Positions 15,647 to 24,113 of a stretch of DNA of 26,983 bases are shown in pieces. Every line of letters starts with the position of its first letter. Within the stretch, counting starts at the first letter, position 1. This DNA comes from Bacteriovorax sp. UBA1852 (GTDB taxonomy: Bacteria > Bdellovibrionota > Bacteriovoracia > Bacteriovoracales > Bacteriovoracaceae). Position numbers and translations under genes: made by a program. The notes under the pieces are model-generated. The model was given only the letters and a program-made list of their open reading frames with translations, was not told the DNA's origin and searched no databases. The stretch is from positions 1 through 26,983 of the forward strand of contig DDIK01000073.1 of the NCBI GenBank assembly GCA_002338505.1, read 5' to 3'.

Positions 15647-16129
15647 ATGAAGTATTTAATAACGTTTCTAGTGGCGACATCAATCATGGCGGCGATACCA
15701 AGTGGAAAATATAAGCTTGATAAGATTGTATGCACTTCAGGAAAAGAATTGAAATTGGGTGGAAAATTTATGGTTTATACTGTTACTCTCGATGTTACGG
15801 CATCAGATATGAGAATGACGGCGATTGCAAAGAGTGGTTCTTGGGCGCCATTTAGAATTGACTGTACACAAACAAATTATGGAAAGTATTCTATGATTAA
15901 TGGTTCAAGCTATCAGGGTTATCTTGCTCTTGAAAATGTAGCTTGTAATAATCAAGCTTGGACAAATAGATTAAGAAAGAGACCTTTTGGCGCTCAGGAT
16001 ACTGAAGTTGTTCATGGTTATAGTGTAAGTGGTAATTCACTTCAGATTAAAGCGATGAATACAACTAATAACTTTAGATCATGCGAGAAGACGAACTCTT
16101 ATCCAGTTTATTATTATACAAAAATGTAG
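15647..16129 (+). CDS. small exported protein of unknown function, downstream of the receptor
   Basis: I do not recognise this 160-residue protein. It has a signal peptide (about 1-15, ending in MAA) and a mature beta-rich, Gly/Asn/Ser/Thr-rich part with several Cys residues that could pair in the periplasm. AAAAGGAG precedes the ATG. It is 12 nt after the receptor gene and before a strong terminator, so it is cotranscribed with the receptor. A role in haem/iron handling or receptor support is inference from position only. Confidence 0.7.
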   Translation: MKYLITFLVATSIMAAIPSGKYKLDKIVCTSGKELKLGGKFMVYTVTLDVTASDMRMTAIAKSGSWAPFRIDCTQTNYGKYSMINGSSYQGYLALENVACNNQAWTNRLRKRPFGAQDTEVVHGYSVSGNSLQIKAMNTTNNFRSCEKTNSYPVYYYTKM

Positions 16130-16143
16130 AAGTATCATGGAGA

Positions 16144-16180
16144 GGGTGTCAGAGAGAAACTTTGTGACACCCTTTTTTTT
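16144..16180 (+). terminator. intrinsic terminator
   Basis: Perfect 8-bp stem GGGTGTCA (16144-16151) / TGACACCC (16165-16172) with a 13-base loop, followed by eight T (16173-16180). It ends the receptor transcript. Its T-run touches the stop codon of the opposite-strand gene at 16179. Confidence 0.9.
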
Positions 16181-16487
16181 ATTGCTGTGAAATTGACGTA
16201 ACAGTCATCTCACTTATATCGATAATAACCTGTGCTTTCTTGATTTCATTTGTGTTTTGATCGACAAGCCCAGCGAGCGTCAGATTATTCTTAGCTCTCT
16301 TACAATTGATTTCTTTTCCTAATTTAAATTCAGAATTACTGCCGTTAGCACTTCTTAAGAAAAGAGATGCCTCACTCTTACATGAGCTTATATAGCTTGT
16401 GATAATCTGATCACTTGGAATAGTAAAAGACATTGTTTTTGCGATGACTGTTGTCGTTAATAGAGAGAGAATTATTATTTTCTTCAT
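16179..16487 (-). CDS. small exported protein of unknown function
   Basis: The 102-residue protein has a signal peptide (MKKIIILSLLTTTVIA) and a mature part of about 85 residues with two Cys (in SCKSEASLF and INCKRAKNN), which may form a disulfide. No family recognised. AAGGA precedes the ATG. It follows the CxxC gene by 33 bases on the same strand and may share its transcript. Confidence 0.65.
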   Translation of the reverse strand: MKKIIILSLLTTTVIAKTMSFTIPSDQIITSYISSCKSEASLFLRSANGSNSEFKLGKEINCKRAKNNLTLAGLVDQNTNEIKKAQVIIDISEMTVTSISQQ

Positions 16488-16520
16488 GAGACTTTCCTTA
16501 GTCTTTGTTATTGAAAATTT

Positions 16521-16973
16521 CTAGCGATTAAAGTTCGTGTCGTCATCTTTATTAAAGTTTCGACTCTTTTGAAACTTTTGATTAAGACCTTCTTCTTTTC
16601 TTCTTGGCCTCTTGTTGTCTTTTTTGTAGTCTTTCTTTGGATGAGCTTTCTTTATATCACTTGGACTTAGAGTCGGACCATACTCTCTCATATATCTTTT
16701 TTCTTTTGCAAATTGACTTTGAGCTGTTACTCGAAATTTATCATGGACCATTTCCTTGTCCGCACAACTCGCGCAAATCCATTCTGCATCTAATAGAGGA
16801 ATACGATGTTTAAATCTTTCAACATCTGGATGAATTAGTTCACAGACTTCACAGAAGTTTCTCATCTGTTGGTGTTTTTCTGATTTTTTTTCTAGCTTCT
16901 TAGGAGAGTCTCGATGATTCTCCGTCTTTGCTGTTTTAACACCGGCCTTAAGTAGTGCATCTTTTAATGACAT
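16521..16973 (-). CDS. small zinc-ribbon-like protein with a very basic tail
   Basis: The 150-residue protein starts with MSLKDALLKAGV, has two CxxC pairs (Cys41/Cys44 and Cys67/Cys70) about 23 residues apart that can bind one zinc, and ends in about 55 residues full of Lys/Arg/Asp/Asn with little predicted structure. No signal peptide, so cytoplasmic. This is typical of small proteins that bind RNA or DNA, but I know no named family that fits. GAGG stands 5 bases before the ATG. It lies 74 bases downstream of the truA-like gene. Confidence 0.7.
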   Translation of the reverse strand: MSLKDALLKAGVKTAKTENHRDSPKKLEKKSEKHQQMRNFCEVCELIHPDVERFKHRIPLLDAEWICASCADKEMVHDKFRVTAQSQFAKEKRYMREYGPTLSPSDIKKAHPKKDYKKDNKRPRRKEEGLNQKFQKSRNFNKDDDTNFNR

Positions 16974-16995
16974 AAAAACCTCATCCCTTAATAAA

Positions 16996-17011
16996 TATCA
17001 TCATAATGATA
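16996..17011. promoter_or_regulatory. 16-bp inverted repeat upstream of the CxxC gene
   Basis: TATCAT-CATA-ATGATA forms 6-bp arms around 4 bases, 23-38 bases upstream of the minus-strand start at 16973. It could be an operator. There is no T-run, so it is not a terminator. It may be chance in AT-rich DNA. Confidence 0.25.
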
Positions 17012-17047
17012 CTTGGAATTTAATAGATTTGAAAACTAATTATGTGA

Positions 17048-17872
17048 TCAATTAAGAAATGAGTACTTATCTATGTATTTGATTTTATTTAAGTACAGTC
17101 CATGAGGTGGTGTGATAAATCCGACTCTTTTGGTTGAGTCTTCTTGAAGAGATTCTTTAATGTCTTCGAGGCTGCATTGACCACGTCCTAGATCAATGAG
17201 TGTACCCATAATAATTCTAATCATTTGCTTAAGGAAGCCGTCCCCCTCAATAATGAGCTGATGACCTGATATGTTAAGTCCATGTGAATCAAACTCTACA
17301 TCTAGTTTTAATTCGCATCGCTTCAAGGTTCTTACAAAGTTTGTATTTGAAGGCCTATAGCTATAATTTTTAAAGTTATGGGAGCCTAGAAATAACTGAG
17401 TTCCTTCTTGCATCAAGTCAAAGTCTAGATTCTCTTCATCAAAGTAGGTGACGAAAGGAAAGAGAAATGGACTCTTGGGTTTATTATGCGTAAAGAAGTA
17501 GAAGTATTCTTTGCTCATTGCGTGAGCTATTACGGCCAACTCTTTGTCGACGACAATAATATTTTCGACCTTAATATCAAATGGAAGCAATTCATTTATT
17601 TTGTGAGAGAACTTCTGGCAATCTAGCTCGACACCAATCAACTTTACTTTTACTCTTTGCTCAAAAGCATTTACCCGAGCATCAGTTCTACTCGCTCCAA
17701 GACTCTTATATTCGACTTCATGTGAAAAGGTATCGTAAAGAGCTTTTTCGAGGGCAGTATTAAAGGCTTGATGAATACTAGGGTGCTCACTTTGTTTTTG
17801 CCAACCAAAGTATCTCGCACCCACATAGCTTAAATTGAAAATATAATAATAACGACTTTTCTTCTTTGACAT
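17048..17872 (-). CDS. truA: tRNA pseudouridine synthase A family protein
   Basis: TruA turns uridines 38-40 of the tRNA anticodon arm into pseudouridine in the cytoplasm. The 274-residue length fits. Visible are the N-terminal YVGARYFGWQKQ (TruA: Y.G..f.GwQ), the catalytic Asp64 in SRTDARVNAFEQ, and the C-terminal motifs FLKQMIRIIMGTLIDLG and PPHGLYLNKIKY. The catalytic loop is unusual: the family usually has RTDAGVHA, here Gly becomes Arg66 and His becomes Asn68. It overlaps nothing but follows the 18250 gene by only 3 bases, so they are cotranscribed. It is either the main TruA with a lineage change or a paralog with a different target. Confidence 0.85.
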   Translation of the reverse strand: MSKKKSRYYYIFNLSYVGARYFGWQKQSEHPSIHQAFNTALEKALYDTFSHEVEYKSLGASRTDARVNAFEQRVKVKLIGVELDCQKFSHKINELLPFDIKVENIIVVDKELAVIAHAMSKEYFYFFTHNKPKSPFLFPFVTYFDEENLDFDLMQEGTQLFLGSHNFKNYSYRPSNTNFVRTLKRCELKLDVEFDSHGLNISGHQLIIEGDGFLKQMIRIIMGTLIDLGRGQCSLEDIKESLQEDSTKRVGFITPPHGLYLNKIKYIDKYSFLN

Positions 17873-17875
17873 GAT

Positions 17876-18250
17876 TTAGACTATGCCAAGATCCTTACCT
17901 TTTTTCATGAGCTCTTCTTTTTGCTCAGGACTCATATTCATTATAGTATCCTGCATTTTCTGAAGCTCTTCAGGTGTCATTTGCGACATCATATCTTGTG
18001 CTTGTTTGAAGAGGTCTTCCTTAGGTACTCTAGGGCCTTCTTCTTTATGTTCATGGGAGAAGATTATTTTCTCACCTTCTATAAATGAGTGAATCTGGTT
18101 CTTCTCTCTCATCTCATTGAGGACCGTGTTAAAGCTAAAGCCTTTATTGTCAGCAGCTTCAAACATTTTCTCTGTAGGAAGCGAGACGCGCTTATTTGGG
18201 AAACCGTTGGCATTTAATGTCTCAATCACTTTATCAATAAAATCTTTCAT
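17876..18250 (-). CDS. small helical cytoplasmic protein, unknown
   Basis: The 124-residue protein has no signal peptide. The N-terminal ~75 residues look like a small helical/beta domain (PTEKMFEAADNKGFSFNTVLNEM). The C-terminal part is a Met/Glu/Lys-rich helix pair with a repeated phrase, MTPEELQKMQD and MSPEQKEELMKK. No family named. AGGAT precedes the ATG. It is the first gene of a minus-strand operon with truA. Confidence 0.7.
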   Translation of the reverse strand: MKDFIDKVIETLNANGFPNKRVSLPTEKMFEAADNKGFSFNTVLNEMREKNQIHSFIEGEKIIFSHEHKEEGPRVPKEDLFKQAQDMMSQMTPEELQKMQDTIMNMSPEQKEELMKKGKDLGIV

Positions 18251-18302
18251 AAATCCTCATACTTACTTATTTTGTTTAATAAATTACGAATATTTTATAT
18301 CA

Positions 18303-18308
18303 TATAAT
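18303..18308 (+). promoter_or_regulatory. -10 box for the 18323 operon
   Basis: Perfect TATAAT at 18303-18308. The predicted +1 is about 18315. GAGGT (18311-18315) would then be at the very 5' end of the mRNA. No good -35 was found at 16-18 bases. Confidence 0.3.
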
Positions 18309-18322
18309 AAGAGGTAAGTCAT

Positions 18323-18922
18323 ATGTCCGAGGTCAAGCTAAGTTGCCATTGTGGTGAGGTGAGAGGTCTTCTCACTTTTAAAGATAAGAAGTCGCTAAGT
18401 CATATAATATGTATGTGTGATGACTGTCAGAGTTTCGCTCACTTTTTGAAGAGAGAAGATGAAATACTTGACGAATTTGGAGGAACTGAAATTTATCAAG
18501 TAAGTTCTAATGAAATCCAAATTAATAGAGGTCGTGAAAAGATCAAGTGCTTAAAACTTAGTCCAAAAGGAATATGTCGCTTTTTTGCCTCTTGTTGTAA
18601 TACTCCAATCGCAAATATGGTATCATTAAAAGTCTCTTTTGCAGGTGTTGTGACAGACTTTATTCAAGATGAAGATAATCAGCTTGATAGAGATATTGAA
18701 TATAGGTGCATGTCAAAATATGCTAAGAAGGAAGTAATAGGTAATTCTTCACAAGGGTTTTCAAAATTACTTACATTGAAAATTCTTAAAAGAGTTGTAT
18801 TGGGATATTTCAATAAGAGATACTTACCCAATTCATTTTTTGATGCAGACTCCGGAAATGTCTTGCATGAGATTGTATTAGTTTCAAAAGAAAAAAAAGA
18901 AGAAATAAGAGAATCACTATGA
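18323..18922 (+). CDS. DUF6151/GFA-like cysteine protein
   Basis: The 199-residue cytoplasmic protein opens with LSCHCGEVRG (Cys8, Cys10), has CMCDDCQ (Cys30, 32, 35) and later FFASCCNTPIAN (Cys91, 92). These are the zinc-binding cysteines of the GFA (glutathione-dependent formaldehyde-activating) fold, most like the DUF6151 group. The enzyme activity of that group is not established. GAGGT is 7 bases before the ATG. The stop overlaps the start of the hybrid kinase (ATGA at 18919-18922), an unexpected partnership. Confidence 0.75.
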   Translation: MSEVKLSCHCGEVRGLLTFKDKKSLSHIICMCDDCQSFAHFLKREDEILDEFGGTEIYQVSSNEIQINRGREKIKCLKLSPKGICRFFASCCNTPIANMVSLKVSFAGVVTDFIQDEDNQLDRDIEYRCMSKYAKKEVIGNSSQGFSKLLTLKILKRVVLGYFNKRYLPNSFFDADSGNVLHEIVLVSKEKKEEIRESL

Positions 18923-20742
18923 GTAATATATTTAATTTATCCTATTTAAGAAACAAGTATATCCTTGCATTTGGCTCACTCTCGCTCATCATGGCCTTTT
19001 TTACATTTGCAGAATACTACTTTTCAAAGAACCTTGATAAAATGTCTTCTCTTATCAATATTAGTGGCCGCCAAAGAATGCTAAGTCAAAGAACTGCATT
19101 TCTTGCTACTAGTCTTATTTCTCAAAAGAAGGAGAAGGATCTTGAAAAACTTCATGCAAGTCTTAAGTTATTCGAAGAATCTCATAATGCTATTCTTAGG
19201 GGAGATAAAGATAAGAATTTACCAGAACATGACTTTCAAAAAGCTAATGCTCTCTATTTTGACCAAGGTTTGGAGAGGTCAGTTCGTCTCTATATTGAAA
19301 ACTTAAAAACTGTCGTAAGAAGCTTTGAAAATCGGCCCGTCGAAGCAAGAGAATCTCTTAATTATATACAAGCTAACTTTGACTCGCTATTAGTTAGTTT
19401 AAATAAGGCCGTGAATCTCTATGAAAAAGTTGCAATCGAAAAAAATAAAACATTTATCGGAGTCAAGATTCTAGGATTTTCTCTTTTACTCTTACTCTTT
19501 TTCTATCAATATAAATTTATTTTTTCACCTCTAGCTTCGAAGTTATCTCTTGGCTTTTCCGAATTAGAAAAAACATCAAAGATGTTAGATCAAAAAAGTA
19601 AAGAGGCATTAAAGTTATCTGAAGCGAAGTCAGACTTTCTTGCTAATATGTCACATGAACTCAGAACACCCATGAATGGTATTCTTGGTATGTCTGACTT
19701 ACTTTCATTAACAAAATTGAATGATGAACAAAAAGAGATGGTCGATACAATTCGAACATCGGGAAGTAGTCTCTTGCTCATCCTTAATGATGTTCTAGAT
19801 TTCTCAAAAATTGAAAAAGGAAAATTCACTCTTGAGTACCTCACCTTTGACCTTAGAAAAATGGTTAAGGATATCGTCGAGTTAACAAGAGCTAATAAGG
19901 GAAGTCGAAAGATTCAGGTTGCTTCTAATATAGCAGATGAGATACCTCATCATTTTGAAGGTGATGCTCATCGTATCAGACAGGTCTTATTAAACTTCCT
20001 TTCTAACGCGGTTAAGTTTACAGAAGAGGGGTTAGTTAAACTTGTTGTTTCTGGAGAAGAAGTAAGTGATGCGGCCCAGTATGAACTTCGCTTCTCTGTT
20101 GTGGACTCTGGTATAGGAATTAAAGAAGAAGACCTTCAAAAGTTATTTAAAGAGTTTTCCCAAGTGGATGAGACTATTTCGCGTAAGTATGGGGGAACAG
20201 GGTTAGGGCTCTCGATTTCTTCAAGTCTTGCAAGACTTATGAATGGACGAGTTGAAGTTGAAAGTGTTTTTGGAAAAGGTTCGACCTTTAGCCTTGTCCT
20301 CACTTTAGATGTTATTGAAAACTATGAATTTAAAGAAGTTAATGATGTAACAACAGATGGCTTTGCTAAAGAATATCCACATAAGATTCTAGTTGTTGAA
20401 GATAATAAAATTAATCAAAAACTGGCACTCATGGTTTTCAAAAAGCTTGGTTACGAAGTGACCTTTGCCAATCATGGGAAAGAGGCCCTTTCTATTCTTG
20501 TCGACAATTATTTTTCTATTATATTTATGGATATTCAAATGCCTATTATGGATGGATTGACCTGTACGAAGGAAATCTTTAGCTCTCATATAATAGATCC
20601 CGATAAAACAAAGATTGTCGCTATGACAGCAAACGCATTCCAAGAAGATAAGGAAAAATGCTTAAATGCTGGAATGGTTGATTTCATATCAAAACCAATA
20701 GATTTAAGCTTGATTAAAGAAGTCTTAATGAAGTATCGCTAA
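18919..20742 (+). CDS. membrane hybrid histidine kinase with PilJ-type sensor and receiver domain
   Basis: The 607-residue protein has TM1 at about 13-35, a periplasmic PilJ N-terminal-like sensor (INISGRQRMLSQRTAFLA, about 46-63, as in type IV pilus chemoreceptors and NarX-like sensors) and TM2 at about 183-203. HisKA follows with phospho-His246 in SHELRTPMNG, then HATPase with the N box (NFLSNAVKF), DSGIGI and GGTGLGLSI. A C-terminal receiver domain (from about 487) has phospho-Asp538 in MDIQMPIMDG. It has no Hpt domain and no partner regulator beside it, so it must pass phosphate elsewhere or act through the receiver. Signal unknown; small anions or surface contact are possible from the sensor type. 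Confidence 0.9.
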   Translation: MSNIFNLSYLRNKYILAFGSLSLIMAFFTFAEYYFSKNLDKMSSLINISGRQRMLSQRTAFLATSLISQKKEKDLEKLHASLKLFEESHNAILRGDKDKNLPEHDFQKANALYFDQGLERSVRLYIENLKTVVRSFENRPVEARESLNYIQANFDSLLVSLNKAVNLYEKVAIEKNKTFIGVKILGFSLLLLLFFYQYKFIFSPLASKLSLGFSELEKTSKMLDQKSKEALKLSEAKSDFLANMSHELRTPMNGILGMSDLLSLTKLNDEQKEMVDTIRTSGSSLLLILNDVLDFSKIEKGKFTLEYLTFDLRKMVKDIVELTRANKGSRKIQVASNIADEIPHHFEGDAHRIRQVLLNFLSNAVKFTEEGLVKLVVSGEEVSDAAQYELRFSVVDSGIGIKEEDLQKLFKEFSQVDETISRKYGGTGLGLSISSSLARLMNGRVEVESVFGKGSTFSLVLTLDVIENYEFKEVNDVTTDGFAKEYPHKILVVEDNKINQKLALMVFKKLGYEVTFANHGKEALSILVDNYFSIIFMDIQMPIMDGLTCTKEIFSSHIIDPDKTKIVAMTANAFQEDKEKCLNAGMVDFISKPIDLSLIKEVLMKYR

Positions 20743-20747
20743 GTTTA

Positions 20748-21500
20748 TTAAAGCGTATCTCTTTCCCATTGAAGGCATTGTTGAATCACACCTTTAAAGA
20801 TTTCATGCTTGCTTATTAGTGTTCCTTGATTGGCCTTAATAGAAGAGTCACAACCACCGTGAGTGTGAACGCCAATGATCTTATTTGAATTCATATCAAT
20901 AATAGGAGACCCTGAGTTTCCTCCAAGTGTATCGACTTCATGTTCTAGTAAAGCTTTTCTAAACCAAGTTCCAGCTTTTAGGACTTGAGAAATATGTGAT
21001 TGTTGAGAAAAAGCAATCTCTGGTGTGTCCTTATCTGCGCCGTAACCTGTGATCCTGATAAGATCACCTTTTTTAGAATGCTTTGTCGATTCGACTTTGT
21101 AGCTTCCTTGTACTTCTCCAGGATAAAGTCCAGTTATCTTATTGGGGAGAATTTTTAAAACTGCCCAGTCATTTCCTTCACCCATATCTTTATATCTTAA
21201 GAAGTCTTTATTTCTAAAGTAAATATCGACCTCTGCGGACTCTTGTGGGCCAGCCGAAGTTGATTCCGGAACATTGAACGATATTTTTTCCGCAGCATCC
21301 ACACAATGTCCTGCAGTGATAGCACATGATTTACCTATGAGAGTTGCAGTACAACCAATGAGACGATTCGCACTTGAAGCACGGCCTATTGCAGATTCAT
21401 TTGAAAGAACTCTATCATCATAATTTGCACAAATTGATTTTTCCCCAGCATGTATAAAGGGACTTGATATAAGAAGTATTCCTAACAGTCTTAAATTCAT
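20748..21500 (-). CDS. secreted trypsin-like serine protease
   Basis: The 250-residue protein has a signal peptide (about 1-18) and the chymotrypsin-fold triad: His65 in ITAGHC, Asp111 in NDWAVLKI, and Ser197 in GGNSGSPI. Cys50 and Cys66 frame the catalytic His as in trypsin. The mature domain of about 225 residues is complete and resembles V8-like/trypsin-like bacterial peptidases. The substrate is unknown. AAGGAGAGAG before the ATG is a strong ribosome site. It is 21 bases downstream of the ABC operon on the same strand and may be cotranscribed. It converges on the kinase gene with 5 bases between stops and no visible terminator. Confidence 0.9.
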   Translation of the reverse strand: MNLRLLGILLISSPFIHAGEKSICANYDDRVLSNESAIGRASSANRLIGCTATLIGKSCAITAGHCVDAAEKISFNVPESTSAGPQESAEVDIYFRNKDFLRYKDMGEGNDWAVLKILPNKITGLYPGEVQGSYKVESTKHSKKGDLIRITGYGADKDTPEIAFSQQSHISQVLKAGTWFRKALLEHEVDTLGGNSGSPIIDMNSNKIIGVHTHGGCDSSIKANQGTLISKHEIFKGVIQQCLQWERDTL

Positions 21501-21521
21501 ACTCTCTCCTTGAATATGTTT

Positions 21522-22322
21522 TTATGAACTTGCTGAGTCGTAGTGTGTAAGGCCTCTATTCCATATGAAATGTAGGAGGTAGTACAAAATAAAACACAGA
21601 AGCAACATTAATGGTATTAAGTACCAGTAACTTCTGTCAAATATAAAGTGGACCGGACCCGAGCCTACAAGGAGAATGGGAATCGCGCTCATGAAGACAG
21701 TTCTTAAATATTTTGAAAATATAAAGTCAGGCCATCGAGCGAGTTCTTGCATTTGTAACCGAAGAAAATTTATGCCAAGTCCTTCAATTAACCAAAACAT
21801 TGAGCAGCTTATAACAAATTGAATAAGTGCGTAGAGAGTGAATGAGAGAACAATGAGAAAAGGGAGCATTAGCCACTCGATGAAACCAAGATTATTTTGC
21901 ATGCCAAAGTAAATTAGCAATGAGTGAGTGAGAATAATATTTGGAATACCTGATGGTTTTATATAGCGAAAAAATACAATATAAATCGAGCTCACTGGCT
22001 TTAAAAGAATATAGTCGAGATTTCCAGTTTTTAGATCATCAGAAAACATCCAGAAATTTGTACTTAAAAGAGTTGTATTAAGTGCATTTAAGGCAAGCAT
22101 AAAAGTCACAAAGAACATGAGTTGATGACGAACCCAATGATCAATAACTTCAATATGATCATATATAAACGAAATTTTAAAATATGAACTTCCTGTAAAA
22201 AGAAGATCCATGATAATTAAAAGCACAAAAGAAGTTCTAAAGCTCATGGCCTGTGAGGCACTTGTTGAAAGGTAGCGTCTATAGACTCTTAGATAGTGTT
22301 TGATTTCACTTAAAAAGCCCAT
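21522..22322 (-). CDS. ABC-2 type exporter permease (COG3694-like)
   Basis: The 266-residue inner-membrane protein has about six hydrophobic helices and the phrase 'SDDLKTGNLDYILLKPVSS', characteristic of the ABC-2 permease pair that goes with COG4586 ATPases. It starts one base after the stop of the partner permease, with AGGGA as ribosome site. With its two neighbours it should form an exporter of unknown substrate; database names such as 'viologen exporter' for this family need not apply here. Confidence 0.85.
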   Translation of the reverse strand: MGFLSEIKHYLRVYRRYLSTSASQAMSFRTSFVLLIIMDLLFTGSSYFKISFIYDHIEVIDHWVRHQLMFFVTFMLALNALNTTLLSTNFWMFSDDLKTGNLDYILLKPVSSIYIVFFRYIKPSGIPNIILTHSLLIYFGMQNNLGFIEWLMLPFLIVLSFTLYALIQFVISCSMFWLIEGLGINFLRLQMQELARWPDFIFSKYLRTVFMSAIPILLVGSGPVHFIFDRSYWYLIPLMLLLCFILYYLLHFIWNRGLTHYDSASS

Positions 22323-22323
22323 G

Positions 22324-23121
22324 CTACATCCCTGCCGCAGTATAATTTCTTATTCCACGTCTCCAAACAATGGTATTAATCGTGAGGACTGTAATAAGCC
22401 AAGCTCCTAGCGTGTAGATAAACTTGAGATAGGGGACTTCCTGACCCATAAATATCTTTATTGGGTAATAAGTAAGATAAGGAAACGGCGTATAGTCGAG
22501 AATATTTCTCCATACTTCAGGAAAAAGATCTAAAGGAAATACTGCGCCAGATAGAAAGACTGTAATAACTTGAAGACTTACTCTAATAATCCACGTTTCT
22601 TCGAGCCAAAATCCAATAATACCCGTGAGGTATTGTAATACAAACCAAAAGAGACTTACATAGATACTGGCACTAAGTCCTAGGAAGAAGTGAAAGAAGC
22701 TTAGAGATTCAAGTATGCCAGTTGCAAGAAAAATTCCTAGGGTTACGATTGATATAATGATTTGAAGAATTTGGAAACTTAGAAAACTTGCTGTATGAAA
22801 TTCCCAAAAATTAAAGGGATAAATGAGATAGCTTGATATTCTTCCCATCCTTATATCAACGGCCATATCGAGAGCAGAGTGGCCCTGTCCAATCATTGAT
22901 ACCACAAAGCTCCATATGTGATAGGTAATCATAGCTGTGAACGTATATCCTTGAATCATCTCTTCTGGGGAACTCTTATAAATAGTTTTCCAAAGAGAGT
23001 ATTTAACAAAGAAGAAAATAAGAGCAGGGCCTATAACTTGTAAAAAGAAATTAAAACGATAGGCCGTATTTTTTACCCAAGATATTTTCATGGTCTGCAA
23101 CCATTTCTTTGCGTGACTCAT
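22324..23121 (-). CDS. ABC-2 type exporter permease (COG4587-like)
   Basis: The 265-residue inner-membrane protein has about six helices, with a conserved 'MAVDIRMGRISSYLIYPFNF' loop that matches the other half of the same permease pair. Its start overlaps the stop of the ATPase gene (ATGA, 23118-23121). The two permeases are similar in layout but clearly different, so the exporter membrane part is a heterodimer. Confidence 0.85.
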   Translation of the reverse strand: MSHAKKWLQTMKISWVKNTAYRFNFFLQVIGPALIFFFVKYSLWKTIYKSSPEEMIQGYTFTAMITYHIWSFVVSMIGQGHSALDMAVDIRMGRISSYLIYPFNFWEFHTASFLSFQILQIIISIVTLGIFLATGILESLSFFHFFLGLSASIYVSLFWFVLQYLTGIIGFWLEETWIIRVSLQVITVFLSGAVFPLDLFPEVWRNILDYTPFPYLTYYPIKIFMGQEVPYLKFIYTLGAWLITVLTINTIVWRRGIRNYTAAGM

Positions 23122-24107
23122 TGGTTTAAAATCTCTGGGTTTTTCATGATTGACTTCATTACTTTTTCAATAGGTATCTTTTCAGTATGAAAATCAATAA
23201 CAGGATAGTTTTGAATAATATGAGAGCTCAGATCTCTTAAATCACTTTCATCAATTTTTAATTCAATCTCTCTTCCACCCTTGAGGACCTGGACATCTTT
23301 TTCTTTAAAGAATTGATCATCTAATGAAATAGCATCTTTAAAAGTGAAGTAGACACTTTTTTTATGTCCTAAAACTTTTTCGAAGCTCTTTAGTGGTCCA
23401 TCAAATGCTTTTTCTCCGCCTGCAATTAAGACGAGGTCCTTACAGAGAGCTTGAACATCTTGCATATAATGAGAAGTTAGAATAACGGTTAAGTTATTTT
23501 CCTCATGATATTCTTTAATGAAATTTCTTATATTTTCTTGAGCAATAAGATCTAGTCCAATAGTAGGTTCATCCAGAAAGAGAACTTCTGGCTCATGAAG
23601 AAGTGAGGCCATAAGTTCAAGCTTCATTCTCTCTCCAAGGGAGAGTTTTCTCACATGAACATCAAAGAGTTCTGTGACTCCAAGCATTTCACCCATTTCA
23701 TTAATCTTCTTATTAAATTTAGAGTCGGGGACTTCATAATATTTTTGTAGTAGAAGAAAGGAATCGAGAGCTGGTATATCCCACCAAAGTTGCGACTTTT
23801 GTCCCATGACAAGTGCAATTTTTTTACGAAAAGCCTTCTCTCTCTTTGAAGGAACGTGACCTGCTACGACTATCTCACCAGAACTTGGAACAATGATACC
23901 AGTAAACATTTTCATAAGAGTCGTTTTTCCAGCTCCATTAGGGCCAAGAAGTCCTATGATTTCACCTGACTTAATATCGAGATCAAAGTCTTTAACGGCG
24001 TACTTGTGAATTGCGTCACGCTGGTAGAATGACTTGATCGCACCTGAGAGTCCAGGCTCTTTCTTGTATGTTGTAAATTTCTTTGTAAGTTTATCAGCTT
24101 TTATCAT
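23118..24107 (-). CDS. ABC exporter ATP-binding protein (COG4586-like)
   Basis: The 329-residue cytoplasmic ATPase has Walker A GPNGAGKTT (55-63, Lys61), Q-loop at Gln103, signature LSLGE (155-159), Walker B LFLDE (176-180) and the switch His213 in TSHYM. The insertion before Walker A (residues about 16-35, LSGAIKSFYQRD) and the MGQKSQLWWD phrase are typical of COG4586. About 100 C-terminal residues follow the nucleotide domain. It is the first gene of the exporter operon. No Shine-Dalgarno sequence precedes the ATG; the promoter would start transcription on the A of the ATG. Confidence 0.92.
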   Translation of the reverse strand: MIKADKLTKKFTTYKKEPGLSGAIKSFYQRDAIHKYAVKDFDLDIKSGEIIGLLGPNGAGKTTLMKMFTGIIVPSSGEIVVAGHVPSKREKAFRKKIALVMGQKSQLWWDIPALDSFLLLQKYYEVPDSKFNKKINEMGEMLGVTELFDVHVRKLSLGERMKLELMASLLHEPEVLFLDEPTIGLDLIAQENIRNFIKEYHEENNLTVILTSHYMQDVQALCKDLVLIAGGEKAFDGPLKSFEKVLGHKKSVYFTFKDAISLDDQFFKEKDVQVLKGGREIELKIDESDLRDLSSHIIQNYPVIDFHTEKIPIEKVMKSIMKNPEILNQ

Positions 24108-24113
24108 GGCTTA

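Noticed and set aside
16604..16813. Plus-strand 69-codon open frame
   Set aside because: It lies antisense inside the CxxC gene, whose Cys motifs and ribosome site are convincing.
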